Shown here: positions 25,013-33,980 of the stretch, in pieces
How positions within the stretch are numbered: the stretch's first letter is position 1
How the letters are laid out: each line of letters starts with the position of its first letter
From: Glycomyces sambucus
GTDB lineage: Bacteria; Actinomycetota; Actinomycetes; Mycobacteriales; Micromonosporaceae
Direction: 5' to 3'
NCBI RefSeq assembly: GCF_900102815.1
Contig: NZ_FNGF01000002.1
Location: 868,001-932,000, forward strand
DNA: 64,000 bases
Notes under the pieces: generated by a model
What the model was told of the DNA's origin: nothing
The model's database searches: none
What the model saw: only the letters and a program-made list of their open reading frames with translations
Translations under genes and position numbers: made by a program

Positions 25013-27199
25013 ATGAGCGAACTCTTCGACGCCGACGCCATCGTGGTCGGCAGCGGCTTCGGCGGCGCCGTCGCCGCCGCCCGCCTCGCGCAGGCCGGCT
25101 TCACCGTCATCGTGCTCGAACGCGGCCGCCGCTGGCGGTCGGGCACCTTCCCGCGCCGGCCCGACCTCGAGGACGGGTGGCTGTGGGACGTCGACCGCGG
25201 CCTCTACGACATCCGCTGGCTCGGCACGATGGCCAGTGTCCAGGCCGCCGGGTGGGGCGGCGGATCGCTCGCCTACGCCAACGTCTTCGCCCGGCCCTTC
25301 GCCGGCGCGATGGACGACCGCTGGCCCGTCGGCCTGCACCGCGACCGGCTCGACCCGTACTACGACCTCGCCGCGCACATGCTGGAGGCCGGGCCCGTCC
25401 AAGGCGACCCGGGCACCGGGCGGCTCCCGGCGCGCACCGAGCTCGTGGAGGGCATGGTGCGCGGCATGGCGATGGCCGAGGCCACCGTGCGGCCCAACCT
25501 CGCCGTCACCTTCGGCGACCCGGACGCCTGGCGCCCCAACCGGCACGGCGTGCCCCAGCGCGGCTGCGCGTTCACCGGCGAGTGCGTCATCGGCTGCAAC
25601 CGGGACGCGAAGAACTCCCTGGACCGCAACTACCTCGCGGTGGCCGAACGCGAGGGCGCCCGCGCCGTCACCGGCGCCGAGGTCCGGCGCATCGAGCCGC
25701 GGGACGGCGGGTACGCGGTGACCACCGCGACCCCCGGCGATCCGAAAGCGCCCCTGCGGGAATGGACCGCGCCCCGCGTGGTGCTCGCGGCCGGCGCGGT
25801 GGCGACCAACGAGCTGCTGCTGCGCGCCCGCGACGTCCACGGCACCCTGCCCGGGGTCTCGCCGCTGCTCGGCACCGGGTTCTCCGGCAACGGCGACTTC
25901 CTCACCCTCGCCGAGCTGCGCGAGGGCGGCCAGGACATGGCGACCGGACCGACGATCACCACGAGCACCGTTCTCGACGTGCCCGAGGGGAGGCGGTCGG
26001 TCTGGTACCAGGTGCAGGACGGCGCGATCCCGCCGCAGGTGACCGCGATGCTCGACGCCGTGCTGCCCGGGCGGCGGCTGCGCGAGCGCCGCCGCAGGCG
26101 CCGGCCCGCGGACCCGGGCCGGACGTTCGCCGTGCTCGGCATGGGCCGCGACTCCGCCGACGGCGTACTCTCCCTGGACGACCGGGGCCGCGCGGCCCTG
26201 GCGTGGCGCAACCGGTGGCAGGCAGAGCTGTACCGGTCCCAGCTCCGCCTGAGCCCGCTCCTGGGGCGGCTGCTGAATGCGCGCCTGTACCAGCCGGTGA
26301 CCTGGTCGCTGCTGCGGCGCACCGTCACCGTGCACCCCCTCGGCGGGGTCCGGCCGGGCCCTGACGCGGCCACCGGCGTCGTCGACGACGCGGGCGAGGT
26401 CCACGGGCACCCCGGGCTGTACGTGATGGACGGATCGGTGCTCCCGGCGGCGACCGGCGTCAATCCCTCGGCCACGATCCTCGCCGTCGCGGAGCGCTCG
26501 ATCGAGGCGGTGATCCGCCGCGCCGGGCGCGACGGGTGGCGCGCCCCCGAATGGGCGGACGTGGAGCCCGCGACCGTCCCCGAGGACGCGGCGTTCGCCT
26601 ACATGGCCGAACGGCACGCGACGACGAGCGGCGACGGCGTGGTCTTCCGCGAGCGCATGGCCACGCCCCGGCGGGCCCGGCGCCGGACGGTGCTGTCGCT
26701 GACGGCCGAGATCCCGAGCATGGACCGGTTCCTCGCCGACCCGTTGCACGCCTTGCGGATGCGAGGCACGATCGAGGTCGCGGGGCTCGCGTCGGCGACC
26801 GCGATCGAGGGCTCGCTCTCGCTGTTCCCCGCGGGCCGGAACGTGGCGATGGCCTATGAGATGCGCTTCGACGACGACTCCGGGCGGCCCTGGGTCCTGA
26901 CCGGCGTGAAGACCACGCGGTCGCGCCGCCCGCTCGCGCTCCTGACCGGACTGACGAGCCTCCGCACCGAGATCGCACCGGTCGGTGCCGGGCCCGAGGC
27001 GGCGCAGCGGTTCACCGTCCACATCGGTCCGATCGACCTGCTGCGCCTCGGCGCCTCGATCTCGGGCCGGGGCTTCACCCGCGCCCGCCGGATCCGCGCC
27101 GCGGCCCGGTTCGCCTCGTTCTTCGCACGTGCGGCGCTGCGGCGCAATGAACACGGCCGGAACGCGGAGGTGCCGGCCCGCGAGACGGGCGTTGTGTGA
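25013..27199 (+). CDS. GMC-type cholesterol-oxidase-like flavoprotein with extra C-terminal domain
   Basis: A 728-residue flavoprotein. The FAD-binding VVGSGFGGA lies at 11-19, a second FAD segment near AAGWGGGSLAYANVF, and the HPLGG/NPSATI pair near residues 440 and 484 marks the cholesterol oxidase (ChoD-like) branch of GMC enzymes. These oxidise steroid alcohols or related substrates using oxygen or a quinone. The catalytic part ends near residue 505. Residues about 506-728 form an additional domain with no motif I recognise (SRRPLALLTGLTSLRTEIAP), ending in a basic tail. Such extensions occur in longer GMC proteins fused to other domains. Confidence 0.82.
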   Translation: MSELFDADAIVVGSGFGGAVAAARLAQAGFTVIVLERGRRWRSGTFPRRPDLEDGWLWDVDRGLYDIRWLGTMASVQAAGWGGGSLAYANVFARPFAGAMDDRWPVGLHRDRLDPYYDLAAHMLEAGPVQGDPGTGRLPARTELVEGMVRGMAMAEATVRPNLAVTFGDPDAWRPNRHGVPQRGCAFTGECVIGCNRDAKNSLDRNYLAVAEREGARAVTGAEVRRIEPRDGGYAVTTATPGDPKAPLREWTAPRVVLAAGAVATNELLLRARDVHGTLPGVSPLLGTGFSGNGDFLTLAELREGGQDMATGPTITTSTVLDVPEGRRSVWYQVQDGAIPPQVTAMLDAVLPGRRLRERRRRRRPADPGRTFAVLGMGRDSADGVLSLDDRGRAALAWRNRWQAELYRSQLRLSPLLGRLLNARLYQPVTWSLLRRTVTVHPLGGVRPGPDAATGVVDDAGEVHGHPGLYVMDGSVLPAATGVNPSATILAVAERSIEAVIRRAGRDGWRAPEWADVEPATVPEDAAFAYMAERHATTSGDGVVFRERMATPRRARRRTVLSLTAEIPSMDRFLADPLHALRMRGTIEVAGLASATAIEGSLSLFPAGRNVAMAYEMRFDDDSGRPWVLTGVKTTRSRRPLALLTGLTSLRTEIAPVGAGPEAAQRFTVHIGPIDLLRLGASISGRGFTRARRIRAAARFASFFARAALRRNEHGRNAEVPARETGVV

Positions 27200-27337
27200 C
27201 CGGTGGGCGCACCTGACCGCTGTTCCTCTCGCAGCGCTGCCCCTGCCGCCACACTGTCCTTTTCACCACGCTGCCCCTGCCGTCGCGATGACCGACGCCC
27301 TAATGGGAGCGATTCCCGATCTGCCTAGAATCGGCGG

Positions 27338-27886
27338 ATGATCCCTTTGCGACGTTTCCTCATGCGGGCCTCGGCGACCGGCGCGCTCCTGGTGGTGCTG
27401 GCCGCGTCCGGCTGCGGGTCCGAAGCGGAGCCGGACGCTGAGCTATCGGCGTCCGACGCTGCGGCGGCGGCCTCCACCAGCGGGGCCGCCACGCCGTCCG
27501 AGCGGCCCTCGCCCGAGGCCGAGACCGAGGCCGAGGAGCAGGACGAGGCGGCGGACTCGGATGCGGGCGGTGGCGCCTGCGACGACGGCGACTGCGAGAC
27601 GTCCTTCTCCGGTTCGGTCGCGTTCCCCCTGGGCGGGGAAGGGCAGTGGACGGTGGAGGCCGTCGTGCAGGACGGCGGGGTCCAGATCAGCCTGACGAAC
27701 CCCGACGGCTTGGGCGGTGGCGGCGGCTTCCTCGACCACCCGTCGTGCGCCCTGCTGTTCCGGTCCGACGGCAGCGGGAGCCTCACCTGCGACGAGGAGC
27801 CGGAGGCGCCCGATTCCGGGGGCATCATGGTGGAGCTGGTGGCGCACGACGGCGACGACGCGACCGTCGGGGCGACGCTCGGCTGA
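27338..27886 (+). CDS. lipoprotein of unknown function
   Basis: A 182-residue lipoprotein: basic N-terminus (RRFLMR), hydrophobic helix and lipobox LAASGC with Cys26. A Ser/Ala/Glu-rich linker (about 27-80) leads to a compact C-terminal domain containing the pairs CDDGDC and SCALLF that may form a disulphide. The function is unknown. It is the last gene before a convergent MFS transporter. Confidence 0.72.
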   Translation: MIPLRRFLMRASATGALLVVLAASGCGSEAEPDAELSASDAAAAASTSGAATPSERPSPEAETEAEEQDEAADSDAGGGACDDGDCETSFSGSVAFPLGGEGQWTVEAVVQDGGVQISLTNPDGLGGGGGFLDHPSCALLFRSDGSGSLTCDEEPEAPDSGGIMVELVAHDGDDATVGATLG

Positions 27887-27908
27887 CGCATTCGCCGGCC
27901 CACCTGGC

Positions 27909-27942
27909 GGCGGCCGGACCTCATGTTCACGCTCCGGCCGCC
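27909..27942. terminator. hairpin terminator between convergent genes
   Basis: GGCGGCCGGA pairs with TCCGGCCGCC around a 14-nt loop. It lies after the lipoprotein stop and reaches into the last codons of the convergent MFS gene, so it can serve both. Confidence 0.5.
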
Positions 27943-29123
27943 GGACGGGCTCCGCTCGGTGTCCGTCCGATCCGGTTGCGGGACAACAGGAGTCCGACGA
28001 GGGCCGCGACGACGCCCGCCAGGCCCGCCGCCGCGAAGCCGCCGGCCGGGACCGTCAGGTCGATCGCGAGGCCCGCGAGCGGCGCCCCCAGCGCGATGCC
28101 CGCGCTCTGCGCCGACGCCTGGAGCCCGGTCGCCTCGCCCCGGACGGAGGCGGGCGCGAGCATGCTCACCGCGTCGGCCACCGTGGCGAGGGTCGGGGCG
28201 GTGAGGAGCCCGGCGACGACGGCGGCGAGGCAGAGCCAGCGCCAGTCCGGCGCGAGCCCGAGGGGCATCGTCGCGAGCCCGAGCAGGGCGAGCAGCAGCC
28301 AGGTCGGCATCGGCCGGGTCATGGCGCCGTAGACGAGTCCGCCGATGACCGAGGTGATGCCGAGGACGGCCACGACCGCGGCGGCGCGGGACACCTGGCC
28401 GGTCGCTTCGAGTGCGGCGATGATCGCGAGGTCGATGCCGCCGAGGAGCGTCGTGGTGCCGACGGCCATCGTCAGCACCGCGATCATGCGCGAGTCGAGC
28501 CACGCCCGGCGCGGGGGCCGCGGGCCGGCGTGGGCCTCCGCCTCGTCGGCGGTGCGCAGGGGCGGGTTCAGCAGGCCGATCAGGGCGCCGCCGGCCACGA
28601 TCGCGGCCCCGACGCCCCAGGCGACCGGGCCGGGAGAGGTGGACGCCGCCAGGAGGATCACCACGGCGGGACCGATGAGGTAGGTCAGTTCGCCTTGCAC
28701 CGCTTCGAGTGCGAACGCCGCCCGGCGCTGCTCCGGGGTCGTCATCGCGGCGATCGCCTGCCGGGTCACCGACTGGACCGGGACCATGAGCAGGCCGGCG
28801 GCGAGCGCGGTGGGGAGGAGCACGCCGTAGTCCATGAACGGCACGCTCGTCCAGAACAGCACCTGTGCGGTGACCGTGCCCAGCAGCACCGTCCGCAGTC
28901 CGCGCCGGTCGATCAGGCGGCCGAGCAGCGGACCGCTCACGGCGATCCCGGCGGTGAGCGCCGCCGCCACCGCTCCCGCGGCGGCGTAGCTCAGGTCGAG
29001 TGCGAGCACGACGAACATGACCAGCGCGGTCGTGTTGGCGGTGATGGCGGTGCGGGCCAGCAGCGAAGCGCTCATGAGGGCTGCCATCCCCGGGATCGCG
29101 AGCACGGCTCGGTATCGGGTCAC
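27927..29123 (-). CDS. MFS transporter
   Basis: A 398-residue transporter with about 12 membrane helices, starting at a GTG at 29123. The loop GRLIDRRGLRTVLLGTVTAQ after helix 2 matches MFS motif A. The N-terminus is short (TRYRAVLAIPGMAALMSASL). It lies between a lipoprotein gene and a MarR-peptidase fusion, so no operon context suggests its substrate. Small-molecule efflux is likely. Confidence 0.86.
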   Translation of the reverse strand: MTRYRAVLAIPGMAALMSASLLARTAITANTTALVMFVVLALDLSYAAAGAVAAALTAGIAVSGPLLGRLIDRRGLRTVLLGTVTAQVLFWTSVPFMDYGVLLPTALAAGLLMVPVQSVTRQAIAAMTTPEQRRAAFALEAVQGELTYLIGPAVVILLAASTSPGPVAWGVGAAIVAGGALIGLLNPPLRTADEAEAHAGPRPPRRAWLDSRMIAVLTMAVGTTTLLGGIDLAIIAALEATGQVSRAAAVVAVLGITSVIGGLVYGAMTRPMPTWLLLALLGLATMPLGLAPDWRWLCLAAVVAGLLTAPTLATVADAVSMLAPASVRGEATGLQASAQSAGIALGAPLAGLAIDLTVPAGGFAAAGLAGVVAALVGLLLSRNRIGRTPSGARPAAGA

Positions 29124-29181
29124 CGGGCGATGCTAGATCACCCGGGCGGCCCGCCCGGCGGGCGACTCGGCGGTGCGGGCG

Positions 29182-30525
29182 TCAGTCCGCGCGGTGGTCG
29201 CGCGCAGCGGTGGCCGCGAGCCGGAGGGCGGCTTCCAGTGCGGTCTCCGGATCAGTGTGGACATCGGGGCGGACGCCGACGCCCTCCCAGTTGGTGCCGG
29301 TACGCGGATCGATCGGGGCGCCGATGGGGACGACGATCCAGAAGCCGTCGCCGGCGGGGAACGGCGCGCCCGGGTTGGCGGCGCCGACGGTGGTGGCGCC
29401 GACGACGGTGGCGCGCCCGAAGCTCTGGAGCGCGTACGCGAAACTCTCTGCGGCCGAAGCGGTCCGGTCGCCGACCACGACGAACACCGGCATGTCGGCG
29501 AGCGCGGCGAGTTCGGGGACGGGGCGGGTGCGCGAGTGCTCGTCGGGGTCGGTGCGCGAGATGAACGTCAGGATCGGCGCGGGCTCGGGTCCGAGCAGGG
29601 GGCCGGCGAGCACTTCGACCATGGTCGGCCAGCCGCCCGGGTTCGCGCGCAAGTCGAACACGACGGCGTCGCACTCGTTCAGCCGCTTCAGGCAGTCGCG
29701 GGCCTCGGCGGCGGCGCGGGGGTCGTCGCCGTCCTCGAAGAGGTCGGCGGTGACGACGCCGACGCGGCCTTCTCTGCGGAAGTCGAGATGGGAGGCGGTG
29801 TCCGGCTTCTCGGTGTCGGGCTTGGGGGCGGGCCAGGGGCGGCCCCAGGTGACTTTGAAGTGGCCGTCGTGGCGGCGCAGGGCGATGGTGAGGGCCGCGG
29901 CGAGGGCTTCGGTGCCGGTCCCGTCCTCGGAGACGGGGTGCCGCCGGATCTCCTCGGCGTAGGTGGCGGCCCGCTCGGCGAACACGTAGTGGCGTTCGAC
30001 GAGGTCGGCGAGGGCGATGAGGGCGTCGCCCTGGTCGGTGGCGCTGAGCCAGCGCCCGGGCGGGTGCTCCTCGTCGGCGGGGAGGAAGGGCCGGTCGCGG
30101 ACGAGGTCGAGCGCGGTGGCGAGGGTGGCTCCGAGGTCGATGCCGAGGTCGGCGTCGAGCGCCGCGGCGGCGGCGTCGGTGCGGGCCCATTGGGCCTCGA
30201 TGAGGGGGAGCTGGCGGCGGGCGAGGTCGGAGAGGCGGACGCGCCGTTCGCGGCCGTCGGTGCCGGGGGCGTCCTCGACGAAGCCGGTCTTGCGCATCTG
30301 GGCGACGGTCTGGCTCGCGGCGGAGTGGGTGCCGCCGGTGGCGGCGGCGATCTGCCTGACCGACAGGGACTCGGCGGCCATGAGCGCGCGCGTGACGGGG
30401 GTGAACGCGGCGCGGTAGTCGAGGCCGAGGTCGGCGTACGCCTGGTCGACGGCGCGGTCGAGGTGTCCGACGAGCTGGCGCAGGCGCGTGCCGAGGCCGA
30501 CGCGGACCGGTTCATGAGCTGTCAC
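29182..30525 (-). CDS. MarR-type DNA-binding domain fused to an S41 peptidase
   Basis: A 447-residue protein, GTG start at 30525. Residues 1-145 form a MarR-type winged helix: LSVRQIAAATGGTHSAASQT (54-73) is the recognition region and the basic wing is GRERRVRLS. Residues 165-447 are an S41 (tail-specific protease/IRBP-like) peptidase: helical start with VERHYVFAERA, DGHFKV with His222, DLRANPGG (291-298), and RTASAAES with the candidate nucleophile Ser357, then GVGVRPDV. TATAAT (minus strand) ends 7 nt before the GTG, so the mRNA is probably leaderless. An imperfect palindrome overlaps that -10, consistent with autorepression. I know MarR and S41 separately; this combination is unusual to me. 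Confidence 0.78.
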   Translation of the reverse strand: MTAHEPVRVGLGTRLRQLVGHLDRAVDQAYADLGLDYRAAFTPVTRALMAAESLSVRQIAAATGGTHSAASQTVAQMRKTGFVEDAPGTDGRERRVRLSDLARRQLPLIEAQWARTDAAAAALDADLGIDLGATLATALDLVRDRPFLPADEEHPPGRWLSATDQGDALIALADLVERHYVFAERAATYAEEIRRHPVSEDGTGTEALAAALTIALRRHDGHFKVTWGRPWPAPKPDTEKPDTASHLDFRREGRVGVVTADLFEDGDDPRAAAEARDCLKRLNECDAVVFDLRANPGGWPTMVEVLAGPLLGPEPAPILTFISRTDPDEHSRTRPVPELAALADMPVFVVVGDRTASAAESFAYALQSFGRATVVGATTVGAANPGAPFPAGDGFWIVVPIGAPIDPRTGTNWEGVGVRPDVHTDPETALEAALRLAATAARDHRAD

Positions 30526-30830
30526 GAGATGAATTATAACAGCACTGTCATATCGGTCGCGATATCGCGCTGGAACCGGTATCGAGACAGGTCAGCACGG
30601 TCGCGGGACCGGGTCGGCGAGGCGGTCGCGTCACTCGGCCCGTCCGCGGCGGTCGCCGAGGCGGCAGCGGAGCTCCAGAGCCCGGTCGCGCGATTCGGAG
30701 GTACGGGTTCGGTACGGGTTTCGGTGCCAGGTCGGCTCAAGGCGGGTTCCCTAGCATCGTGGCAGTCCGATGCGCCGGCCCCGGCAGGGGCCCGCGGACC
30801 GGTCGGACCCCATCCTCCGAAGGAGCCCCC
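30526..30830. other. divergent intergenic region with MarR-type operator
   Basis: The 305-bp region between the MarR-S41 and NlpC/P60-like genes holds a consensus TATAAT (minus strand, 30533-30538), the imperfect palindrome at 30535-30552 and a perfect 12-bp palindrome CGCGATATCGCG at 30558-30569. I see no additional gene in it. Confidence 0.6.
30535..30552. promoter_or_regulatory. MarR-type operator overlapping the -10 of the MarR-S41 gene
   Basis: TATAACAG-CA-CTGTCATA has arms matching at 7 of 8 positions. It overlaps the TATAAT -10 box of the MarR-S41 gene and lies 10 bp from its start, so binding would block transcription. The length and AT-content are normal for MarR sites. Confidence 0.6.
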
Positions 30831-31364
30831 ATGACCGCGCACGACACACCGAACCTGTCCCGCCGCCGCCTGCTGCGGGCGGCCGCCATCGTCCCCGCCG
30901 TCGCCCTTCCGGCGGTCGCGGTCGCGAGTCCCGCGCAGGCCGCGTACCTGGGCAACATCGTCCGCGCCGACGTACTGGAGCGGGCCCAGAACTGGTACAA
31001 CCGCAACATCCAGTACAACGGCGGCAGCCGGGCGACCGACATCGACGGGAGCCACACCTACCGCCAGGACTGCTCCGGGTTCGTCTCGATGTGCTGGCAC
31101 AGCGCCACCCCGGGGCACAGCACCCGCACCCTGCCCGACCTGTGCACCCGGATCAACTGGGGCCAGCTCAAGACCGGCGACATCGTCAACTCCTACGACA
31201 ACCACTGCATGCTCTTCCACAAGTGGGCCGCCGAGTCGGGGCACATCTGGATCTACGACCTGGCCGACCCCTCGTCCGACATGCGGCACGTGAAGGTCGC
31301 GACCGCATCGCTGCGCAACCAGGGGTACATCCCGTGGCGCTACGACAGGATCCGCGACAACTAG
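30831..31364 (+). CDS. Tat-exported NlpC/P60-like cysteine peptidase
   Basis: A 177-residue exported protein. The twin-arginine motif SRRRLLR (10-16) and a hydrophobic segment precede a likely signal peptidase site after AQA (residue 37). The mature part has DCSGFV (Cys81) and SYDNHCMLF (His125), the catalytic pair of NlpC/P60-type papain-like enzymes that cut peptidoglycan stem peptides; the conserved third residue is less obvious. The start at 30831 follows AAGGAG. It is divergent from the MarR-S41 gene and its stop overlaps the convergent XRE-SARP gene by 4 nt. Confidence 0.72.
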   Translation: MTAHDTPNLSRRRLLRAAAIVPAVALPAVAVASPAQAAYLGNIVRADVLERAQNWYNRNIQYNGGSRATDIDGSHTYRQDCSGFVSMCWHSATPGHSTRTLPDLCTRINWGQLKTGDIVNSYDNHCMLFHKWAAESGHIWIYDLADPSSDMRHVKVATASLRNQGYIPWRYDRIRDN

Positions 31365-32485
31365 CCCCCGACCGGGCCGGTGCGCAGGTCCCGGCGCACC
31401 GGTCCGGCGCCGTCGAGGTCCCGGCGCCCCGCCGGGAGCTGGCGGACCATGTCGGGCCGCAAGGGCTTGGAGGCGTCCTCGCGGGTGAGGACGGCGCGGT
31501 GCGCTTCGCGGAGCCGTTCGCCGGGGCCGATGCCGAGCTGGTCGCGCAGGACGGCGCGGACGCGGTCGTACGCGGCGAGCGCCTCGGTCCGGCGGCCCGC
31601 GGCGGCGAGGGTCGCGACCAGGTCGGCTTGGAGCGGTTCGTGCAGCTCCAGGCGCTGCGCGAGCCCGCGCAGGCGCGGCAGGACCTGCTCGCAGTCGGCG
31701 AGGTCGCGGGCGGTCGCGGCGTACGCGCGCAGCAGGTCCGCGTACTCCTCGGTCAGGGCGGCCGCCAGCGGGTGGTGGCGGAGTGCGTCCACATCGGGTT
31801 CGCCGCGCCAGAGCGCGGCCGCCGCGGCGTAGTCCTGAAGGGCGCGTTCGGGATCGGTTTCGGCGCGGCCCGCCGCGGCGAGGCGGCGGAAGCGCAGGAG
31901 GTCGAGGCGTTCGGGGCCGGCGACCAGGCGGTAGCCGCCGAGGGCGGCCTCGATCGCGCACTCGGGGGGCGCGGCCGGGCGGACGAGCCGCCGCAGGCGC
32001 GCCATGTACGTGTACAGCAGGTCGACGGCCGTGGGCGGGCGCCGTTCACCCCACAGGAGGTCCATGAGCTCTTCGCGGCCCACGACCTCGTTGGCGCTCA
32101 ACGCGAGTCGCAGCAGCAGGGTCCGGGCCTTCTCCGCGCCGAACGGCACCGCGGCGCCGTCGCGCCACACCGTCAGCGGCCCGAGGACCCCGATGACGTG
32201 CTGCGGCGCGGTGCCGGTCCGCGATTCGCGCGGCGCGGCCTCGGGGGCCGCCGGGGCCGGGCCGAACATCGCCAGCACGTCTTCGGGCGGCAGGCCGAGG
32301 GCGGACGCGAGCCTGCGGGCCGACTCGCGCCGCGGCCGGCCGCTGCGTCCCTGCTCCAGGTCCCGCACGGCCGCGAGGCTGACGCCCGACCGCTCCGCGA
32401 GTTCGCGCTGCGTCAGCCCGGCGCGCTCGCGGTGGCGGCGCACGAGCGCGCCGGACGTCCTCCCTGTTCGATGCCCCTCGGCCAT
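31361..32485 (-). CDS. XRE-SARP type transcriptional regulator
   Basis: A 374-residue protein. Residues about 14-60 form an XRE/lambda-repressor-type helix-turn-helix (AGLTQRELAERSGVSLAAVR). A linker with many Ala/Pro follows. Residues about 95-190 are a SARP/OmpR-like DNA-binding domain (LGPLTVWRDGAAVPFGAEKA), and about 195-340 the helical BTAD domain with TPR-like repeats. This joins two DNA-binding modules in one chain, as in some AfsR/SARP proteins of actinomycetes, which activate secondary-metabolism genes. No biosynthetic cluster is visible nearby; the only gene touching it is NlpC/P60-like. Confidence 0.82.
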   Translation of the reverse strand: MAEGHRTGRTSGALVRRHRERAGLTQRELAERSGVSLAAVRDLEQGRSGRPRRESARRLASALGLPPEDVLAMFGPAPAAPEAAPRESRTGTAPQHVIGVLGPLTVWRDGAAVPFGAEKARTLLLRLALSANEVVGREELMDLLWGERRPPTAVDLLYTYMARLRRLVRPAAPPECAIEAALGGYRLVAGPERLDLLRFRRLAAAGRAETDPERALQDYAAAAALWRGEPDVDALRHHPLAAALTEEYADLLRAYAATARDLADCEQVLPRLRGLAQRLELHEPLQADLVATLAAAGRRTEALAAYDRVRAVLRDQLGIGPGERLREAHRAVLTREDASKPLRPDMVRQLPAGRRDLDGAGPVRRDLRTGPVGG

Positions 32486-32654
32486 TGCCTCCACCGCCCT
32501 CGTCGGTCCGCCGTCGTTGGGACCATTCCAGCGGGCGCCGCCGGGACCTGCAAGGCGGTTCACCGGCGGTGCACAGGCGGGAACGGTCCAGACTGGAGGC
32601 CGAGGTCCGCCGGTGGCTCCGCGGCTGCGAGATCCACCGGCCCCGCGGCCGACC

Positions 32655-33980
32655 TCACCTGAAGCCGAACTCCTCGAAGTGGATGCGGGCGGCAGGCGCG
32701 CCCGCGTCCCGGAACCCACGTTCGAGCGCGCGGATCATCGGGACCGGACCGCACAGGTAGACCTCGGTGCTCGCCGGGTCGACGCGGGCGCGGGCGACGA
32801 TACGAGGCACCGTGAGGCTGCCGGCCTCGGAGGAGACGTGCAGGTGGGGGCGCAGCCGGGGGTGGCGGCGGGCGACGGCGACGATCTCGTCCCAGAACAG
32901 GGCGTCGGCGCGGTCGCGGACGGTGTAGAAGAAGTCGATGCGGTGCCCGGGGTCCTCGGTGAGGTCGCGGCACCAGCTCAGGAACGGGGTGACGCCGATG
33001 CCGCCGGCGACCCAGACCTGGTCGGGTCCGCCGCGGCGGTAGTCCATCATCCCGTAGGCGCCCTCGACGACGGCCTTCACTCCGGGCCCGAGGCGGTCGG
33101 GCAGGCGCCGGGTGAAGTCGCCGGCCGCCTTGACCGTCAGCCGCAGGTGCGGGTCGTGCGCGGCGCTGGAGACGGTGAACGGGTGCGGCTCGCGCAGTCC
33201 GCGGCGGCGGAACGAGGCGAACACGAACTGGCCGGAGTGGAACTCCAGGGGCCTGCCGCGGCGGAGGGCGAGGCCGATCTCGACGGTGGCGTCGTTGAGC
33301 CGCCGGACCGCGGTCACCGTGTAGGCGCGGCGGGGGCGGACGAGGCGGGCGAGCAGCAGCGAGTACAGGAACGCGCCGATGCCGGTCACGAAGGCGGCCA
33401 TGGTGATCGCGAACGGGACGGGCATGGCGTGGACGACGGCGTCGACCAGCAGCATGTGCGCCAGCGCCATGATGAGGAAGATGCCGACGAAGCGGTGGAG
33501 GATCCGCCAGCGCCCGTAGCCGATGGTGATGACGCGGCGCAGCACGGGGAGGCGCGGTCCGAGCGCGAGGGCGACCATCACCGTGATCCCGGCGAAGGCG
33601 AGGAGGCCGGAGGGGACGCCGCCGGGCGAGGTGAGCCGCCACGGGGTGGTGGCCGCGTGGGCGGCGAGGAGCGCGAATCCGAGGGTCGCGGTCTCGCGGT
33701 GGGCGCGGTACATCTTGTCGAGGCCGCCGAACCAGGGCTCCAGCCATCGCGCGCGGGTGCTCAGCAGCGTCGCGGTCGCGAACAGGACCACGGCCGTGGC
33801 GCCCAGGTACTCCCCCGCGAGCTGCCGGAGCAGGTCGCTGCGGCCGTCGGCGGCCGCGGGCGCCGAGAGCACCCATGCGGCGGTGTGCACGGCGAGCAGT
33901 CCGGCGACGAGTCGCCGCCCGATCGGGTGAGGGGATCTGCTCGCTCTGGTCTGGTCGTTCTGCGCTGTCGGCTGGGGCAT
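32655..33980 (-). CDS. ferric-reductase-like transmembrane flavocytochrome
   Basis: A 441-residue protein. Residues about 20-210 contain six membrane helices with histidine candidates for two hemes (His94, His108, His162, His175). The cytosolic half is an FNR-like module: FAD-binding HPFTVSS (266-272) and NAD(P)-binding GGIGVTPFLS (326-335). This is the layout of ferric reductase/NADPH oxidase-type enzymes that move electrons across the membrane. The ATG at 33980 follows GGAGAGGGGA. The promoter contains a palindrome of unknown regulator. Confidence 0.85.
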   Translation of the reverse strand: MPQPTAQNDQTRASRSPHPIGRRLVAGLLAVHTAAWVLSAPAAADGRSDLLRQLAGEYLGATAVVLFATATLLSTRARWLEPWFGGLDKMYRAHRETATLGFALLAAHAATTPWRLTSPGGVPSGLLAFAGITVMVALALGPRLPVLRRVITIGYGRWRILHRFVGIFLIMALAHMLLVDAVVHAMPVPFAITMAAFVTGIGAFLYSLLLARLVRPRRAYTVTAVRRLNDATVEIGLALRRGRPLEFHSGQFVFASFRRRGLREPHPFTVSSAAHDPHLRLTVKAAGDFTRRLPDRLGPGVKAVVEGAYGMMDYRRGGPDQVWVAGGIGVTPFLSWCRDLTEDPGHRIDFFYTVRDRADALFWDEIVAVARRHPRLRPHLHVSSEAGSLTVPRIVARARVDPASTEVYLCGPVPMIRALERGFRDAGAPAARIHFEEFGFR

